25,984 nucleotides of DNA from Zelonia costaricensis. Lineage: Eukaryota > Euglenozoa > Kinetoplastea > Trypanosomatida > Trypanosomatidae. This document shows, in pieces, positions 1 to 7,908 of this stretch (position 1 is its first letter; every line of letters begins with the position of its first letter). A program made the position numbers and the translations under genes. The notes below the pieces were generated by a model that was given only the letters and a program-made list of their open reading frames with translations, was not told the DNA's origin and searched no databases. The stretch is from positions 1 through 25,984 of the forward strand of contig JASAOO010003158.1 in NCBI GenBank assembly GCA_030849075.1, written 5' to 3'.

Positions 1-1
1 C

Positions 2-64
2 ACCATCTCCGACTCGCCGGCGCAGCTCGGCATGCACATGGCCCAGCTCTTCGGCCAGAAGTAA
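2..64 (+). CDS. 3' end of an unidentified protein-coding gene (5' truncated by window edge)
   Basis: Reading from base 2, twenty sense codons run to a TAA stop at 62-64. Nearly every codon ends in G or C, which matches the codon use of the other genes here and differs from the spacer that follows. The visible C-terminus ends in MHMAQLFGQK. No domain can be recognised in so short a piece, so I give no function. The gene lies on the same strand as everything downstream and is presumably part of the same polycistronic unit. The other two forward frames through this piece use atypical codons and I rejected them. Confidence 0.7.
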   Translation, partial: TISDSPAQLGMHMAQLFGQK

Positions 65-1499
65 AGGGCGAAGAAAGTGGCTAACACAGCGCTGAGCGTC
101 TGCAGCGGGGGACGCGCTGGTTGGATCGGAGAAAGGGAAACGCGACGGGGCGGGTGAAGGAGCGGCGCGATACCTGCGTCGCCAAGGGGCTTGCGCGGCT
201 CTCCTCTCTCACCGGAGGTCCTGAGAGGCGCTGAAGGGAGGGGGCGCGCACGGGCAAGGGTGTGTGTGCGTTGGCGTTGCGTCTATCAAGCTGCGGCACG
301 GCCCGCTGCCTTTTGCCGCCTCCCCCCCCTCCCCCCCTCCCCCCTTCCCCCACCTCCCCTCCCCTCTCCTTATACGCACACCAGCACGGAACAGCCTCGG
401 CTCCGTCCGAACGTTCTGTCCGCGGTGTTCCTCTGCTCGTCCCGCCCCGAACTCGCCCAGCTCCTGTGTTCTCCTGCAGCGGCGCATCTTCCAGCGCTTG
501 TGCCCACCCTCTGCCACCCCCTCCCCTGGGGCCCGGCCTCGCAGCGGGCTTCCCTCTAAGTTGATTGTCTCCTCCTTCCCCTCTTCTTCAAAGCACAGCG
601 GCTGTGTGTGAGTGCGAGTGGGCGTGTCAGCGTGGACTTGCTTTACTCCACCACGTCTCTTGCGTTGCGCACGCGCGAGTCCTCCTCTCCAGTGTACGCG
701 TGTGTGCGTGCGTGCGTGAGTGCGTGAGTTTGTGTTCGTGCGTGTGTGCTTCGCCTTCGCCTTCAAACTTCTCTCCTTGCTTTTCTGCGTTTTCGATTTC
801 GCGTCCGTCCCACCCGCCCCACCTCGGCCCGCCACCCCGATCCTGTACCTCCCCCCCGCCCCCTCATCCTCCACGCCTGTGTTCGTGCGTGGGTGGGTGC
901 TTGAATGTGGGTGACCTCCCGTCCTCCATGCATGCCCTGCCCGCCAGTATCGCGACCGTCGTTCCGACTCCCTTCACTTCTCACCGGCTCACTCGTTCCC
1001 GGCACTCTCCGCCTCCTCTCTTGCCCCCTCCCCGCCTCTCGTGCCGCCTCACCACCACCACCGCCACCGCACCGCGTAGACGTCTCTGCGCGGCCCCCGC
1101 GTACTCGTCGTGTTGCGCCACGCGCACCCCTGCGGGCACGGGAGGAAGGAAGGGGGAGTGGACGGGGAGAAGACGCGTGGCGGTCGGTGGCAGGCTTGAA
1201 GGCGATGGTGAAGGGGAGGCGGGGAGTCACGAGAGTGTGAAGTGCGGGGAGGCGACTGTCCAGGGGCGATGGCGCGGTGTCGAGGCAGGGGATGGGGTGT
1301 GCGGGTGGACGCGTGGGCCAATGTACCGAGGCGCGACGCGGCAAGGCCACCCCCCTCCCCCTCTTCTTCCCCTGTCTGACAGTCCTTGTCTTTTCAACTG
1401 TGCACGCGTGTGGTGCGTCACAGGGGGCGGCAAGCGTCGGAGTTCGGGGCAACTGCGTTGAGGGGGAGGGGCGGGGGAGGGGACGGCGTTGCGCCTGCC

Positions 1500-1850
1500 C
1501 CGATGAGTAACCGGAACTGTTTATGAGCTGTCTGTCTGTGAATTCACCACCGCGTAGAAGGCGGCACGCACGCGGGCCTGAGCTGCGAGCCCGCGCCCTT
1601 CAGTGCGCATCGCCGCAGCGGCGGCGGCGCAAGGGGAGGGGACGCCACGGCGACTGGCCGGCCGCCTCCTAGGTCCGCGCACCATCGGGCGGGCGCAGTC
1701 GTCGGCTCGGTCAAGTGGCGCTGGCTGTCTCGAGTGACTGACCCATCGCTCAATGACCAGCCCCGAGCTGGTGTGGGGTCCTCCTCACCGAGCTCTCTTG
1801 CATTGCCGGCACGAACTGGATATGCGTGCGGTATCGCACACCACCAAAGC
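1500..1850. other. Compositionally distinct spacer segment, possible degenerate retroposon (SIDER-like)
   Basis: This stretch lacks the polypyrimidine and dinucleotide runs that fill the rest of the spacer and has a mixed GC-rich composition. It begins close to the tetranucleotide-like GAGCTGTCTGTCTGTGAATTC at about 1527 and ends before the pyrimidine-rich DNA near 1850. It sits in what should be the 3' UTR of the upstream gene. Leishmania genomes carry several-hundred-base degenerate retroposons (SIDERs) in such positions. I cannot confirm the family without alignment, so this is an inference from composition and position only. Confidence 0.25.
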
Positions 1851-2114
1851 TACAGCACACCTGCATACACTTTGCCTCTCCTCTGCGTTGGTCCCTCGAC
1901 CACCACGTCGGCTAACACGTACGCACGCCTGCACACGAGTCAGGAGCTGTCCCCTTGCCCGACCTTGCACACTACTCGCACGGCAAACGCATCAACATCC
2001 ACCACAAGCGTCAACTCTTGCGCTCTTCCCTTCACCCCACCCCACACACATCTGCTGCTTCTCGTCTTTTGATATTGAGTGTGCGAGAGCGAGAGAGGCG
2101 TCTGTTCACTGCCT

Positions 2115-2115
<1 letters not shown>

Positions 2116-2145
<30 letters not shown>
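2116..2145 (+). repeat. (CA)15 microsatellite
   Basis: Fifteen perfect CA units, just upstream of the pyrimidine tract that precedes the eIF3j gene. It is probably part of the intergenic processing region rather than of a mature coding transcript. Confidence 0.95.
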
Positions 2146-2146
<1 letters not shown>

Positions 2147-2180
2147 CGGCCATCCGCAAGCGTGTGCGTCGGGTCTCTAG

Positions 2181-2228
2181 CGTCCCCCCCGCCGCCTCCC
2201 CATCTTTCCTCCATCAACCCCTATTAAG
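2181..2228 (+). promoter_or_regulatory. Probable trans-splice acceptor for the eIF3j mRNA
   Basis: A C/T-rich tract at 2181-2221 contains no AG until AAG at 2226-2228. The resulting 5' UTR (2229-2297) has no ATG before the annotated start. This is the usual trypanosomatid arrangement of polypyrimidine tract plus first AG. An alternative AG is at 2179-2180. Confidence 0.5.
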
Positions 2229-2297
2229 TACGGCCACACCTACAACATCCAACCTCGCACGTTTCCCCCCTCCCCTTCCCGCTCCTACCCCGGCACC

Positions 2298-2930
2298 ATG
2301 GACGATTACTACGATGATGACGACTACGAGTACGACCAGGAGGAGTACGACGACGCCGCGGATGACTGGGAGGCGGAGGCGGCAGAGGAGGAGCAGAAGG
2401 CAGTAGCCGAAGAGGCGGTGCGGCAGGCGCGGCTGGAGAAGAAGCTCGCAACGCGTGCCCCCGTGAAGAAGGACGACGAGCCCGATGAGGCCGTGCCAGA
2501 GGACCTCGAGCGCGCCATCGCCGACATGCGGCAGATCGCCAACGATGTCGCCTCGGGTGGCGCCCTCCTCTCCGGCAGCGACGCAACAGGGCTGATCGGC
2601 AACAGTAGCATCGCCACCGAGGCCGAGGTGGACGAGGTGGCCGCCATGATCGCTGACCGCCTCACCTCCTTCAGCGACTCGGCCAACTACGACAAGCTCA
2701 TTATCGACGTGTTCGAGCGACTGGCGAACCACCTGACGAGCACGCAGGTGCTGAACGACGAGGCGGACCGCGTGCACCGCCTGCGCGAGGAGCTCAAGCG
2801 TGCCGCGAAGGCAAAGCCGAAGGTGGTGGAGAAGGCGCCGGTGAAGCGGGCCGGCCTCGACCTGGACAACTTCGAGGACAAGGGCGGCGCGGCGGTGAAC
2901 GCCGAGAACGAGGATGAGACGGGCTGGTAG
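2298..2930 (+). CDS. EIF3J: Eukaryotic translation initiation factor 3 subunit j (eIF3j-like)
   Basis: This 210-residue, very acidic protein matches the eIF3j family in size and layout. In other eukaryotes eIF3j is a loosely bound eIF3 subunit that contacts the 40S decoding site and helps recruit eIF3 and release mRNA. The N-terminus (1-35) is almost all Asp, Glu and Tyr with a single Trp at position 24 in an acidic setting; family members carry such a Trp as the eIF3b contact. A helical middle (about 70-155) holds the conserved ending in which DKLIIDVFERLANHL leads into a Lys-rich helix (KRAAKAKPK). The tail is acidic and ends in Trp. The start is the first ATG after the likely splice acceptor, in the good context CACCATGG. 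The assignment rests on architecture and partial motif likeness, because eIF3j diverges quickly. Confidence 0.75.
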   Translation: MDDYYDDDDYEYDQEEYDDAADDWEAEAAEEEQKAVAEEAVRQARLEKKLATRAPVKKDDEPDEAVPEDLERAIADMRQIANDVASGGALLSGSDATGLIGNSSIATEAEVDEVAAMIADRLTSFSDSANYDKLIIDVFERLANHLTSTQVLNDEADRVHRLREELKRAAKAKPKVVEKAPVKRAGLDLDNFEDKGGAAVNAENEDETGW

Positions 2931-3527
2931 CCAGGCGGCAGCTGTGCGAGTCCCGGGTACTTCCTTGTCCCTGCCTCCTCGATCCGGTGGTGCTTCCCAT
3001 TGGTCGAGTCTCACTCCGCGTTGTGGAAGAGGGCTTACGAGGTGGGTGGAGTCGAGGGGTGGTAGCAGGCGTGAGGAGGCAGGGGCCGCTGCCCAACCGT
3101 CTCCCCCGCCCTCTACTGTGCCGCCCCTCCCGCTCCTCGATGCTCCTCCCCGTCCTCCTCCTCCAGCCCCATTCCGTGAAGTGGCATTGCGCCGGCTGCC
3201 GCGTGCGGGCGGTTTCTGCAGGCGCTGTAGTGGGTGTCGTGGCGCTGCGGGTTGCGTTCTTAACAAGTCTCCGTACTAAGCAAACCTCTCTCTGCCCTTT
3301 TTTGTGCCTTCACGGGACGTCCACGCCGCACCAGCCCCACGCTGACCTGCCGACGAAGGGGCGCAGAGCAGTTGGGCTCTCCAGCTTTCCTTTCCAGGCC
3401 GCCCGCCTCCTCTCTACCGCTTGCGCACGTTGTGGTTGTCCACGTACGCGGGTGCGCGGAGTCACGCAGAGGACCGCCAGGCTCGTGATGATGATGTTGG
3501 GGGGGGAGCTGGAGAACCCCAGGGGAG

Positions 3528-3562
3528 GACAAGGCGGAGGGGGAGGGGGAGGGGGGGGGGCA
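3528..3562 (+). other. Sense-strand G-rich tract, candidate G-quadruplex
   Basis: The run of G5-A-G5-A-G10 type sequence (about 3538-3560) has more than four G-runs separated by single bases, which fits an intramolecular G-quadruplex in DNA and in the transcribed RNA. It lies about 600 bases after the eIF3j stop codon, in the likely 3' UTR or polyadenylation region. Confidence 0.5.
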
Positions 3563-3830
3563 GTGCGGCAGGTGAACGAGAGTGGTTGAGCTGGGCGCCA
3601 CTCGTTCTTTCCGCCTCGCCCGCCCTGGACGTGACCGCTGCAGCAGCAGCGGACCCCGCGCCTCTGCCCTTTCCCGTGTCTCCCGTTTCTCTCTCAGTGG
3701 TATGCTAGCGTGACCATGAGCAGGGGCGACTCGCTGCCTGCCGCAACCTCACACTTCTGTTCGCCACCTCGCCTCGGCACATCTTCTTGTCTGCTGTTCT
3801 CCCTCCCCCCTGCTCCCCTCCCCGCGCGCG

Positions 3831-3846
3831 CACACACACACACACA
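3831..3846 (+). repeat. (CA)8 microsatellite
   Basis: Eight perfect CA units following a CG-alternating stretch, within the spacer upstream of the KIF-binding protein gene. Confidence 0.9.
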
Positions 3847-3959
3847 TTGACGCCCGCCGCCGGCAACGTGGCACACGACTTGAAGGACACATAGAAGAAT
3901 ACGGTCACACGGGACGCTCGTGAGTAGTCGTCGCTGCGCTTTACAAGATCACTCCCGCA

Positions 3960-3976
3960 GTTCTTTTCGCTTTGTA

Positions 3977-3977
<1 letters not shown>
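3960..3977 (+). promoter_or_regulatory. Probable trans-splice acceptor for the KIF-binding protein mRNA
   Basis: The T-rich tract TTCTTTTCGCTTTGTAG ends in AG at 3976-3977. It would give a 5' UTR of 100 bases (3978-4077) that begins with the (AC)15 repeat and has no ATG before the annotated start. A second AG sits at 4075-4076 behind another pyrimidine tract, but using it would leave a one-base leader. Confidence 0.5.

Positions 3978-4007
<30 letters not shown>
3978..4007 (+). repeat. (AC)15 microsatellite directly after the putative acceptor
   Basis: Fifteen perfect AC units start at the base after the TAG acceptor. If that acceptor is used, the mature mRNA carries the repeat straight after the spliced leader. 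Confidence 0.95.
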
Positions 4008-4010
<3 letters not shown>

Positions 4011-4077
4011 GGCCGGAGCGCAGCGCCCCCATACGCACTCTCCCTCTTCGCCCGGCGCGCGCTCTCCTTGCTCCAGA

Positions 4078-5886
4078 ATGGATCCCCTCGCCTTCCACAC
4101 CGCCCTGGAGGCGATCAAGACGCTCAACGCCAGCGAGGGCCCCTCGTCGAACATATTCGAGCCGAAGTTCGAGGCACGGCGGCAGGCGGAGCAGCTGCGC
4201 GACACTGTCGTCAACGCCTACCGCGATGCCGGCGCAATGCACGCCTTGGCGCAGCTGTCCCGCTGCCTCGTCTTCATCGGCACCACCATGATGGAGGTGG
4301 AGGAGGAGGAGGACGGCTACACGGAGGTGCGCCGCGCGTACCAGTTGACGGACTGGTACACGAGGGGCGAGTGCCCGCTCGCGGACGAGGTGCGTGCGGT
4401 GCAACCGGTCGCGCCCGCCGCGTTCCTGGACAGCGCGGACGCGGCAGCCGCCACCGTACAGGCAGCAAACGACTACCGGGGCTGCGCAGAGAGCATGGCG
4501 GTGCACAACGCGCTGGGCTTGTACCTCTCCAAGGTGGACCTCAAGCACGCAGAGAAGGTCCTCAACGCCGCGGAGAAGATCTACACGATGTGGAGTGAGT
4601 GGTGGGCAGGCGCGCCCGCCTACTGCACCATCGGCAGCGTGCCGTTGACGGAGGATGGCGTGCTGCGCACGGCCGAAATCGCACCGGAGAAGGTGGACGC
4701 GACTCTGTTGCGCTTCTACATGGACAGCTGCTACACCGCGACGCTGTTCTTCAAGGCGCAGCTGTACACTGGCTTGCAGAACACCGCGGCCGCCTCCGAG
4801 TACTGCCACCGCACCATGTACTACCAGCTTCTGAACCGGCAAGAGTACAGTCCCAAGTCGTGGGCCGCGAACGCCCTGCAGCTGAGCGGCTTCTACAGCA
4901 GCCGCTTCGCCTACGACAAGGCCTACCACTGCCTGCAGGCGGGGCAGGCCGTGATGCCGCCCAGCGCGGAGCCGGCAGAGGCGCGCGGGCTCGTTGCGTG
5001 GGCCTTTGGACGCTTCTTCCTCCACCGCCTTCACCACTACGGCGGGCTGCTTGCGGGCAGTGAGCCGACCAGCGGCGACGGGGATGCGGCGGCGCGGCAG
5101 GCCGAGGCGTGGCGCGACTTCCCCGGCATGCCACCGCTGCAGCCGCAGCCGCCCGTGACGACCTTCGACGAGGCGCGGGAGTGCTTCAAGCAGGGGATTA
5201 AGTGGCTGCAGGAGGCGCAGGACTGCCGCCCGTTCGAGACGTGCTGCACGGAGCACATCGACGTCGCTCGGGACATGGTGCAGCTCTACGCTGCGCTGCA
5301 GACCTTCGAGCCGAGCCGGGCCCGCCGCATCGCCATGATGCAGCGGCAGGCTCAGCTGCTGGAGCGCTTCCCGGAGGAGCTCAGCTTCAACGCGTACCCG
5401 GTGGTGGTGCGGCAGCTGCTCTACGACCTCGGCTCCCTCTACGAGGACCAGATGCGGCTGCGTGTGCAGCAGCGCAAAGACCCGAAGCCAGACGACAAGC
5501 CGCTCAAGGACAAACCCTTCAACGCTCTGGTGCGCAAGTCGCTGGATTACTACGCACGCTTCTGCGAGACGTGGCGGCACCCCACCACGCGCGTCCTCCC
5601 CGACGTGCTAGAGGAGGAAAACCGGCTGCCCTTCTTCCGGGCGCTGATGCGGCAGGCGCAGGTGCAGCTTTGCTTTGCCTATGCGTCGCCCAAGGAGGAG
5701 TACGACGGCATCGGCGTCTCGTGCAAGGCGTACGCCCGCGCGATTGAGTTTTACGAGCGGAACCCGCTGCCGAAGGAGGTGGACGCAGATGCGGCCCGCG
5801 AGGTGGAGCTGGCGCGTGAGATGGTGAAGCTCCTGCCCGCCAAGCAGCGCGACCTGTGGGCCGCCTTCCAACGCAGCTCCTCCTGA
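4078..5886 (+). CDS. KIFBP: KIF-binding protein homologue (KBP, KBP_C family)
   Basis: This 602-residue protein is close to the usual length of KIF-binding proteins (about 620 in mammals). KBP is a TPR-like helical solenoid that binds the motor domains of certain kinesins and keeps them off microtubules. The clearest hallmark is the helical-repeat block at about residues 239-290, with SEYCHRTMYYQL, a SPKSWAANALQLSGFY segment and the YDKAYHCLQAG helix; the same order occurs in KBP. The C-terminal part (about 430-600) keeps the family pattern of VVVRQLLYDLGSLYEDQM, then a long helix containing SLDYYARFCET and a terminal helix with YARAIEFYERNP. A Gly/Asp/Pro-rich loop at about 325-360 looks like a lineage-specific insertion. 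The start is the first ATG after either likely acceptor. Cargo or motor partners cannot be inferred. Confidence 0.9.
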   Translation: MDPLAFHTALEAIKTLNASEGPSSNIFEPKFEARRQAEQLRDTVVNAYRDAGAMHALAQLSRCLVFIGTTMMEVEEEEDGYTEVRRAYQLTDWYTRGECPLADEVRAVQPVAPAAFLDSADAAAATVQAANDYRGCAESMAVHNALGLYLSKVDLKHAEKVLNAAEKIYTMWSEWWAGAPAYCTIGSVPLTEDGVLRTAEIAPEKVDATLLRFYMDSCYTATLFFKAQLYTGLQNTAAASEYCHRTMYYQLLNRQEYSPKSWAANALQLSGFYSSRFAYDKAYHCLQAGQAVMPPSAEPAEARGLVAWAFGRFFLHRLHHYGGLLAGSEPTSGDGDAAARQAEAWRDFPGMPPLQPQPPVTTFDEARECFKQGIKWLQEAQDCRPFETCCTEHIDVARDMVQLYAALQTFEPSRARRIAMMQRQAQLLERFPEELSFNAYPVVVRQLLYDLGSLYEDQMRLRVQQRKDPKPDDKPLKDKPFNALVRKSLDYYARFCETWRHPTTRVLPDVLEEENRLPFFRALMRQAQVQLCFAYASPKEEYDGIGVSCKAYARAIEFYERNPLPKEVDADAAREVELAREMVKLLPAKQRDLWAAFQRSSS

Positions 5887-6200
5887 GGGCAGCGAGCCGG
5901 CTCACACTTCCCGCTCCCGTACGGCACGTGCGCGTCGACGACAAAACTGAAAACGACAAAGGAAGTAAAGAAGGAAGAGTGAGCGGCCGGTGTGGCCCTC
6001 GAGGGTGGTGCACGTTGGCGCGAGCCAGGCCCGTCGTTGTGTGCGGCGCTGCGTTTGTGCCCGGGCTTTGGTCCACAAACACCCCTCGCCCCCCCCCCAA
6101 ACACACACGGCCACACACATGAAAGATCAGCGCGGCGATGCTCATAACAAGAGTGTCGCCTGCCGCGTCATGGAGCCCCTCCCCTGGAACATCACCGCAC
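5887..6200. other. Short spacer between KIF-binding protein and SNARE genes
   Basis: About 310 bases with no gene. It contains an A-rich stretch (5940-5975), a C-run at 6090-6100 and an ATG at 6138 that is in frame with the SNARE gene but lies upstream of the likely splice acceptor. The 3' end of the KBP mRNA is presumably here. Confidence 0.55.
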
Positions 6201-6268
6201 TTGTTGTTGTTTACTCCGCTCCTTCTTTTCTCTCTCTTCTGCTCTTGTGCACTGTACACGACATCAAG
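6201..6268 (+). promoter_or_regulatory. Probable trans-splice acceptor for the SNARE mRNA
   Basis: A strong pyrimidine tract (about 6203-6250, including CTCCTTCTTTTCTCTCTCTT) is followed by the first AG at 6267-6268. The leader would be 28 bases (6269-6296). This site lies inside the longer open frame that starts at 6138 and so decides the start codon of the SNARE gene. Confidence 0.6.
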
Positions 6269-6296
6269 GTTGTCTTCGCGCGCCCTGGACAGAGGT

Positions 6297-7100
6297 ATGC
6301 TGACAGGGTCGTCCTCGCCGCTGCCGCCTGCGCCGCCGCCGCTGCCGCTGCACGAGGATGAGGCGGTCGTGGCGCGCTCGCCCTATCAGGTGGCGGAGCT
6401 GAGCGCCGTCGCGGTGATGCGGCGCATTCGCGAGATGATCACGCAGGTGGATCGCCTCAGCGACGCGGACGGCCCGGCGCGGCGGCTGGAGCTCAGCAAC
6501 CACATCCGCCGCTGCGAGGCTGAGCTGCGCACCACCGTGCAGGAGGCGCGCCGACTCGCCGTGGTGGAGCGGCGCACCGAGTCGTACGACAAGCTGCAGG
6601 CGCAGGCCACGGCAACGCAGCAGCTCGTCCGCGCCCACTACGGGGCCCTCGCCGGGCTGGGCGGCAATGGCGCCAACTTCGTCGCCTTCACGCAGGACGA
6701 GGAGGATGGGGAGACGGAGCCGGCGGCGGGTGCCGCGGGCGGTGCGGCGCCGGTGCTGCGCTACGACATCGCCCAGGACCGCGAGTTTCAGGACTTCGTG
6801 GCGGAGACGCAGCGCAACGACGCGCAGATCGAGGCTGCACTCGACCGAATCGAGTTCGGGGTGCAACGCGTGAACGACAACGCGCAGGGCATCCATCACG
6901 AGCTCGATGCGCAGGAAAGCACACTGCGCCGCACGAGCAAGAAGGCGGAGAAGAACGAGGCACATATGACTGGCATGAACAAGAAGCTGCAGCGCGCGAT
7001 TAAGAAGCTGGGCAAGTCACGGCTTATCGTGTACTGCGTGCTGTGCGTCATTCTCGTCGTCCTCATCATCGTCATCATCTTCCTCGGCAAGTCGCTGTGA
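6297..7100 (+). CDS. Qc-type SNARE, tail-anchored membrane fusion protein
   Basis: The protein has 267 residues from the chosen start. The N-terminal half (about 30-120) is predicted helical with regular charged heptads, like a SNARE regulatory domain. An acidic Gly/Ala-rich linker (about 130-155) follows. The SNARE motif covers about 165-237 and begins with FQDFVAETQ; the ionic zero-layer glutamine is most likely Gln206 in LDAQEST. A membrane anchor of about 20 hydrophobic residues (LIVYCVLCVILVVLIIVIIF) ends three to four residues before the C-terminus. The type is called Qc from the glutamine and the overall layout; Qb cannot be excluded. The start at 6297 is preferred over the in-frame ATG at 6138, because the strong acceptor at 6268 lies between them and the extra 53 residues are Ser/Leu/Pro-rich spacer-like sequence. 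The organelle it serves cannot be told. Confidence 0.85.
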   Translation: MLTGSSSPLPPAPPPLPLHEDEAVVARSPYQVAELSAVAVMRRIREMITQVDRLSDADGPARRLELSNHIRRCEAELRTTVQEARRLAVVERRTESYDKLQAQATATQQLVRAHYGALAGLGGNGANFVAFTQDEEDGETEPAAGAAGGAAPVLRYDIAQDREFQDFVAETQRNDAQIEAALDRIEFGVQRVNDNAQGIHHELDAQESTLRRTSKKAEKNEAHMTGMNKKLQRAIKKLGKSRLIVYCVLCVILVVLIIVIIFLGKSL

Positions 7101-7690
7101 TGCGCGGCAACTTGATGCTGATGTGTTTGTGAGTGTGTGTGCGTGTGTGTTTGTGTGCTGTGTCTCTCTTTCCTTCTTGCCCTGTGCACTCCGCTTCCGT
7201 CCGGTGTGCGGCAGCGCACCCGTAGACGCTCCGCATTAGACCGTTGACGGGGGATGGGCGGGTGGTTGATGCATCTGCTGCTCCTTGAGTCGTCGTGCAA
7301 GGCACCTCCCCCCCTCCCTGTCCCGTCTCGATCCCTCCCCCTTCTTTATGCCCATCATGTGCAGTTGTGAATGGGTGATGTCCGCGACGCTACCACACGG
7401 AGGCGGTCGCCAGAGCTGCTGTGCGAGTGCAGCGCGCACTCCAAGTCGCCAAGCCTCTCCCCCCGGTACTCCAAGTTGACCCCCCCCCTTCACAGGAAAT
7501 CAATGTGGACATGGAGGAAGTCGCGCGGTGTGACTGAATAGCGACGGTGTCCCCTCCCTCCTCCCATCCCTCATGTATTGGACTTCGGCTTTGAGTGTCT
7601 GCTCCTCTGCATCTGGGGCGGCGGCATTTCTTCAGTGCGCGCCTGCGGCAGGATTGCGCTTGTCCGTGCCCGAGTGTGACTCAACTTGAT
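7101..7690. other. Intergenic spacer between SNARE and TPR genes
   Basis: About 590 bases without a supported gene. A GT-rich stretch follows the SNARE stop (7120-7160), pyrimidine-rich patches occur at 7300-7345 and 7455-7490, and the remainder is mixed sequence. The open frames on the minus strand have no domain likeness. Confidence 0.6.
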
Positions 7691-7722
7691 GCGTCTCTCT
7701 CCCCCCACACACACTCTCCCAG
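7691..7722 (+). promoter_or_regulatory. Possible trans-splice acceptor for the TPR mRNA
   Basis: The tract GCGTCTCTCTCCCCCCACAC and following CTCTCCC end in CAG (AG at 7721-7722). The leader would be about 186 bases and would contain a short upstream open frame (ATG at 7806). No better tract lies closer to the gene. Confidence 0.4.
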
Positions 7723-7908
7723 CTGCTAACTCTGGCCCTCACACTTCACGCGTGGTCATACTTGTGTGTGCGTCTGTGTCTGTGTGTGTGTACACCCGCT
7801 CACTCATGCATCTGCACTCATAAACAACCATAGCGAGACTCACCGCTGTCACAGGTGCTGGTGCGAGGTCGACCGCAGGCGGCAAGCTTGTTGCGTGCAC
7901 ATTAGGAC

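Larger units (their letters stand above)
65..2180. other. Long intergenic spacer (3' UTR of the partial gene and intergenic DNA)
   Basis: About 2.1 kb without a convincing gene. Bases 320-365 and 780-870 are C-rich or pyrimidine-rich tracts, which create long but compositionally biased open frames on both strands. Bases 690-760 are GT/CG-alternating. A sense-strand G-rich tract lies at 1461-1485. Bases about 1500-1850 are less biased and look different from their surroundings (separate entry). A (CA)15 run lies at 2116-2145. The open frames here are rich in Pro, Ser, Arg, Thr and His with no recognisable domain, as expected from low-complexity DNA. Confidence 0.6.
2931..3957. other. Intergenic spacer between eIF3j and KIF-binding protein genes
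   Basis: No gene is supported here. The segment holds C/T-rich stretches (3090-3180, 3790-3830), a sense-strand G-rich tract (3530-3560) and a (CA)8 run (3831-3846). The open frames found on either strand consist of biased Pro, Ser, Arg and Gly sequence. Confidence 0.6.

Noticed and set aside
565..1461. 298-codon forward open frame in the first spacer
   Set aside because: It is made of pyrimidine-rich and GT-rich low-complexity DNA, has no recognisable domain and lacks the strong third-position G/C coding pattern of the real genes.
2214..3266. 350-codon minus-strand open frame opposite eIF3j
   Set aside because: A shadow of the eIF3j coding strand; all supported genes lie on the + strand and the frame runs into spacer low-complexity sequence.
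3949..5580. 543-codon minus-strand open frame opposite the KIF-binding protein gene
   Set aside because: The opposite frame of a GC-rich gene; the Leu/Val/Arg/His-rich product resembles no family, while the + strand product is clearly KBP.
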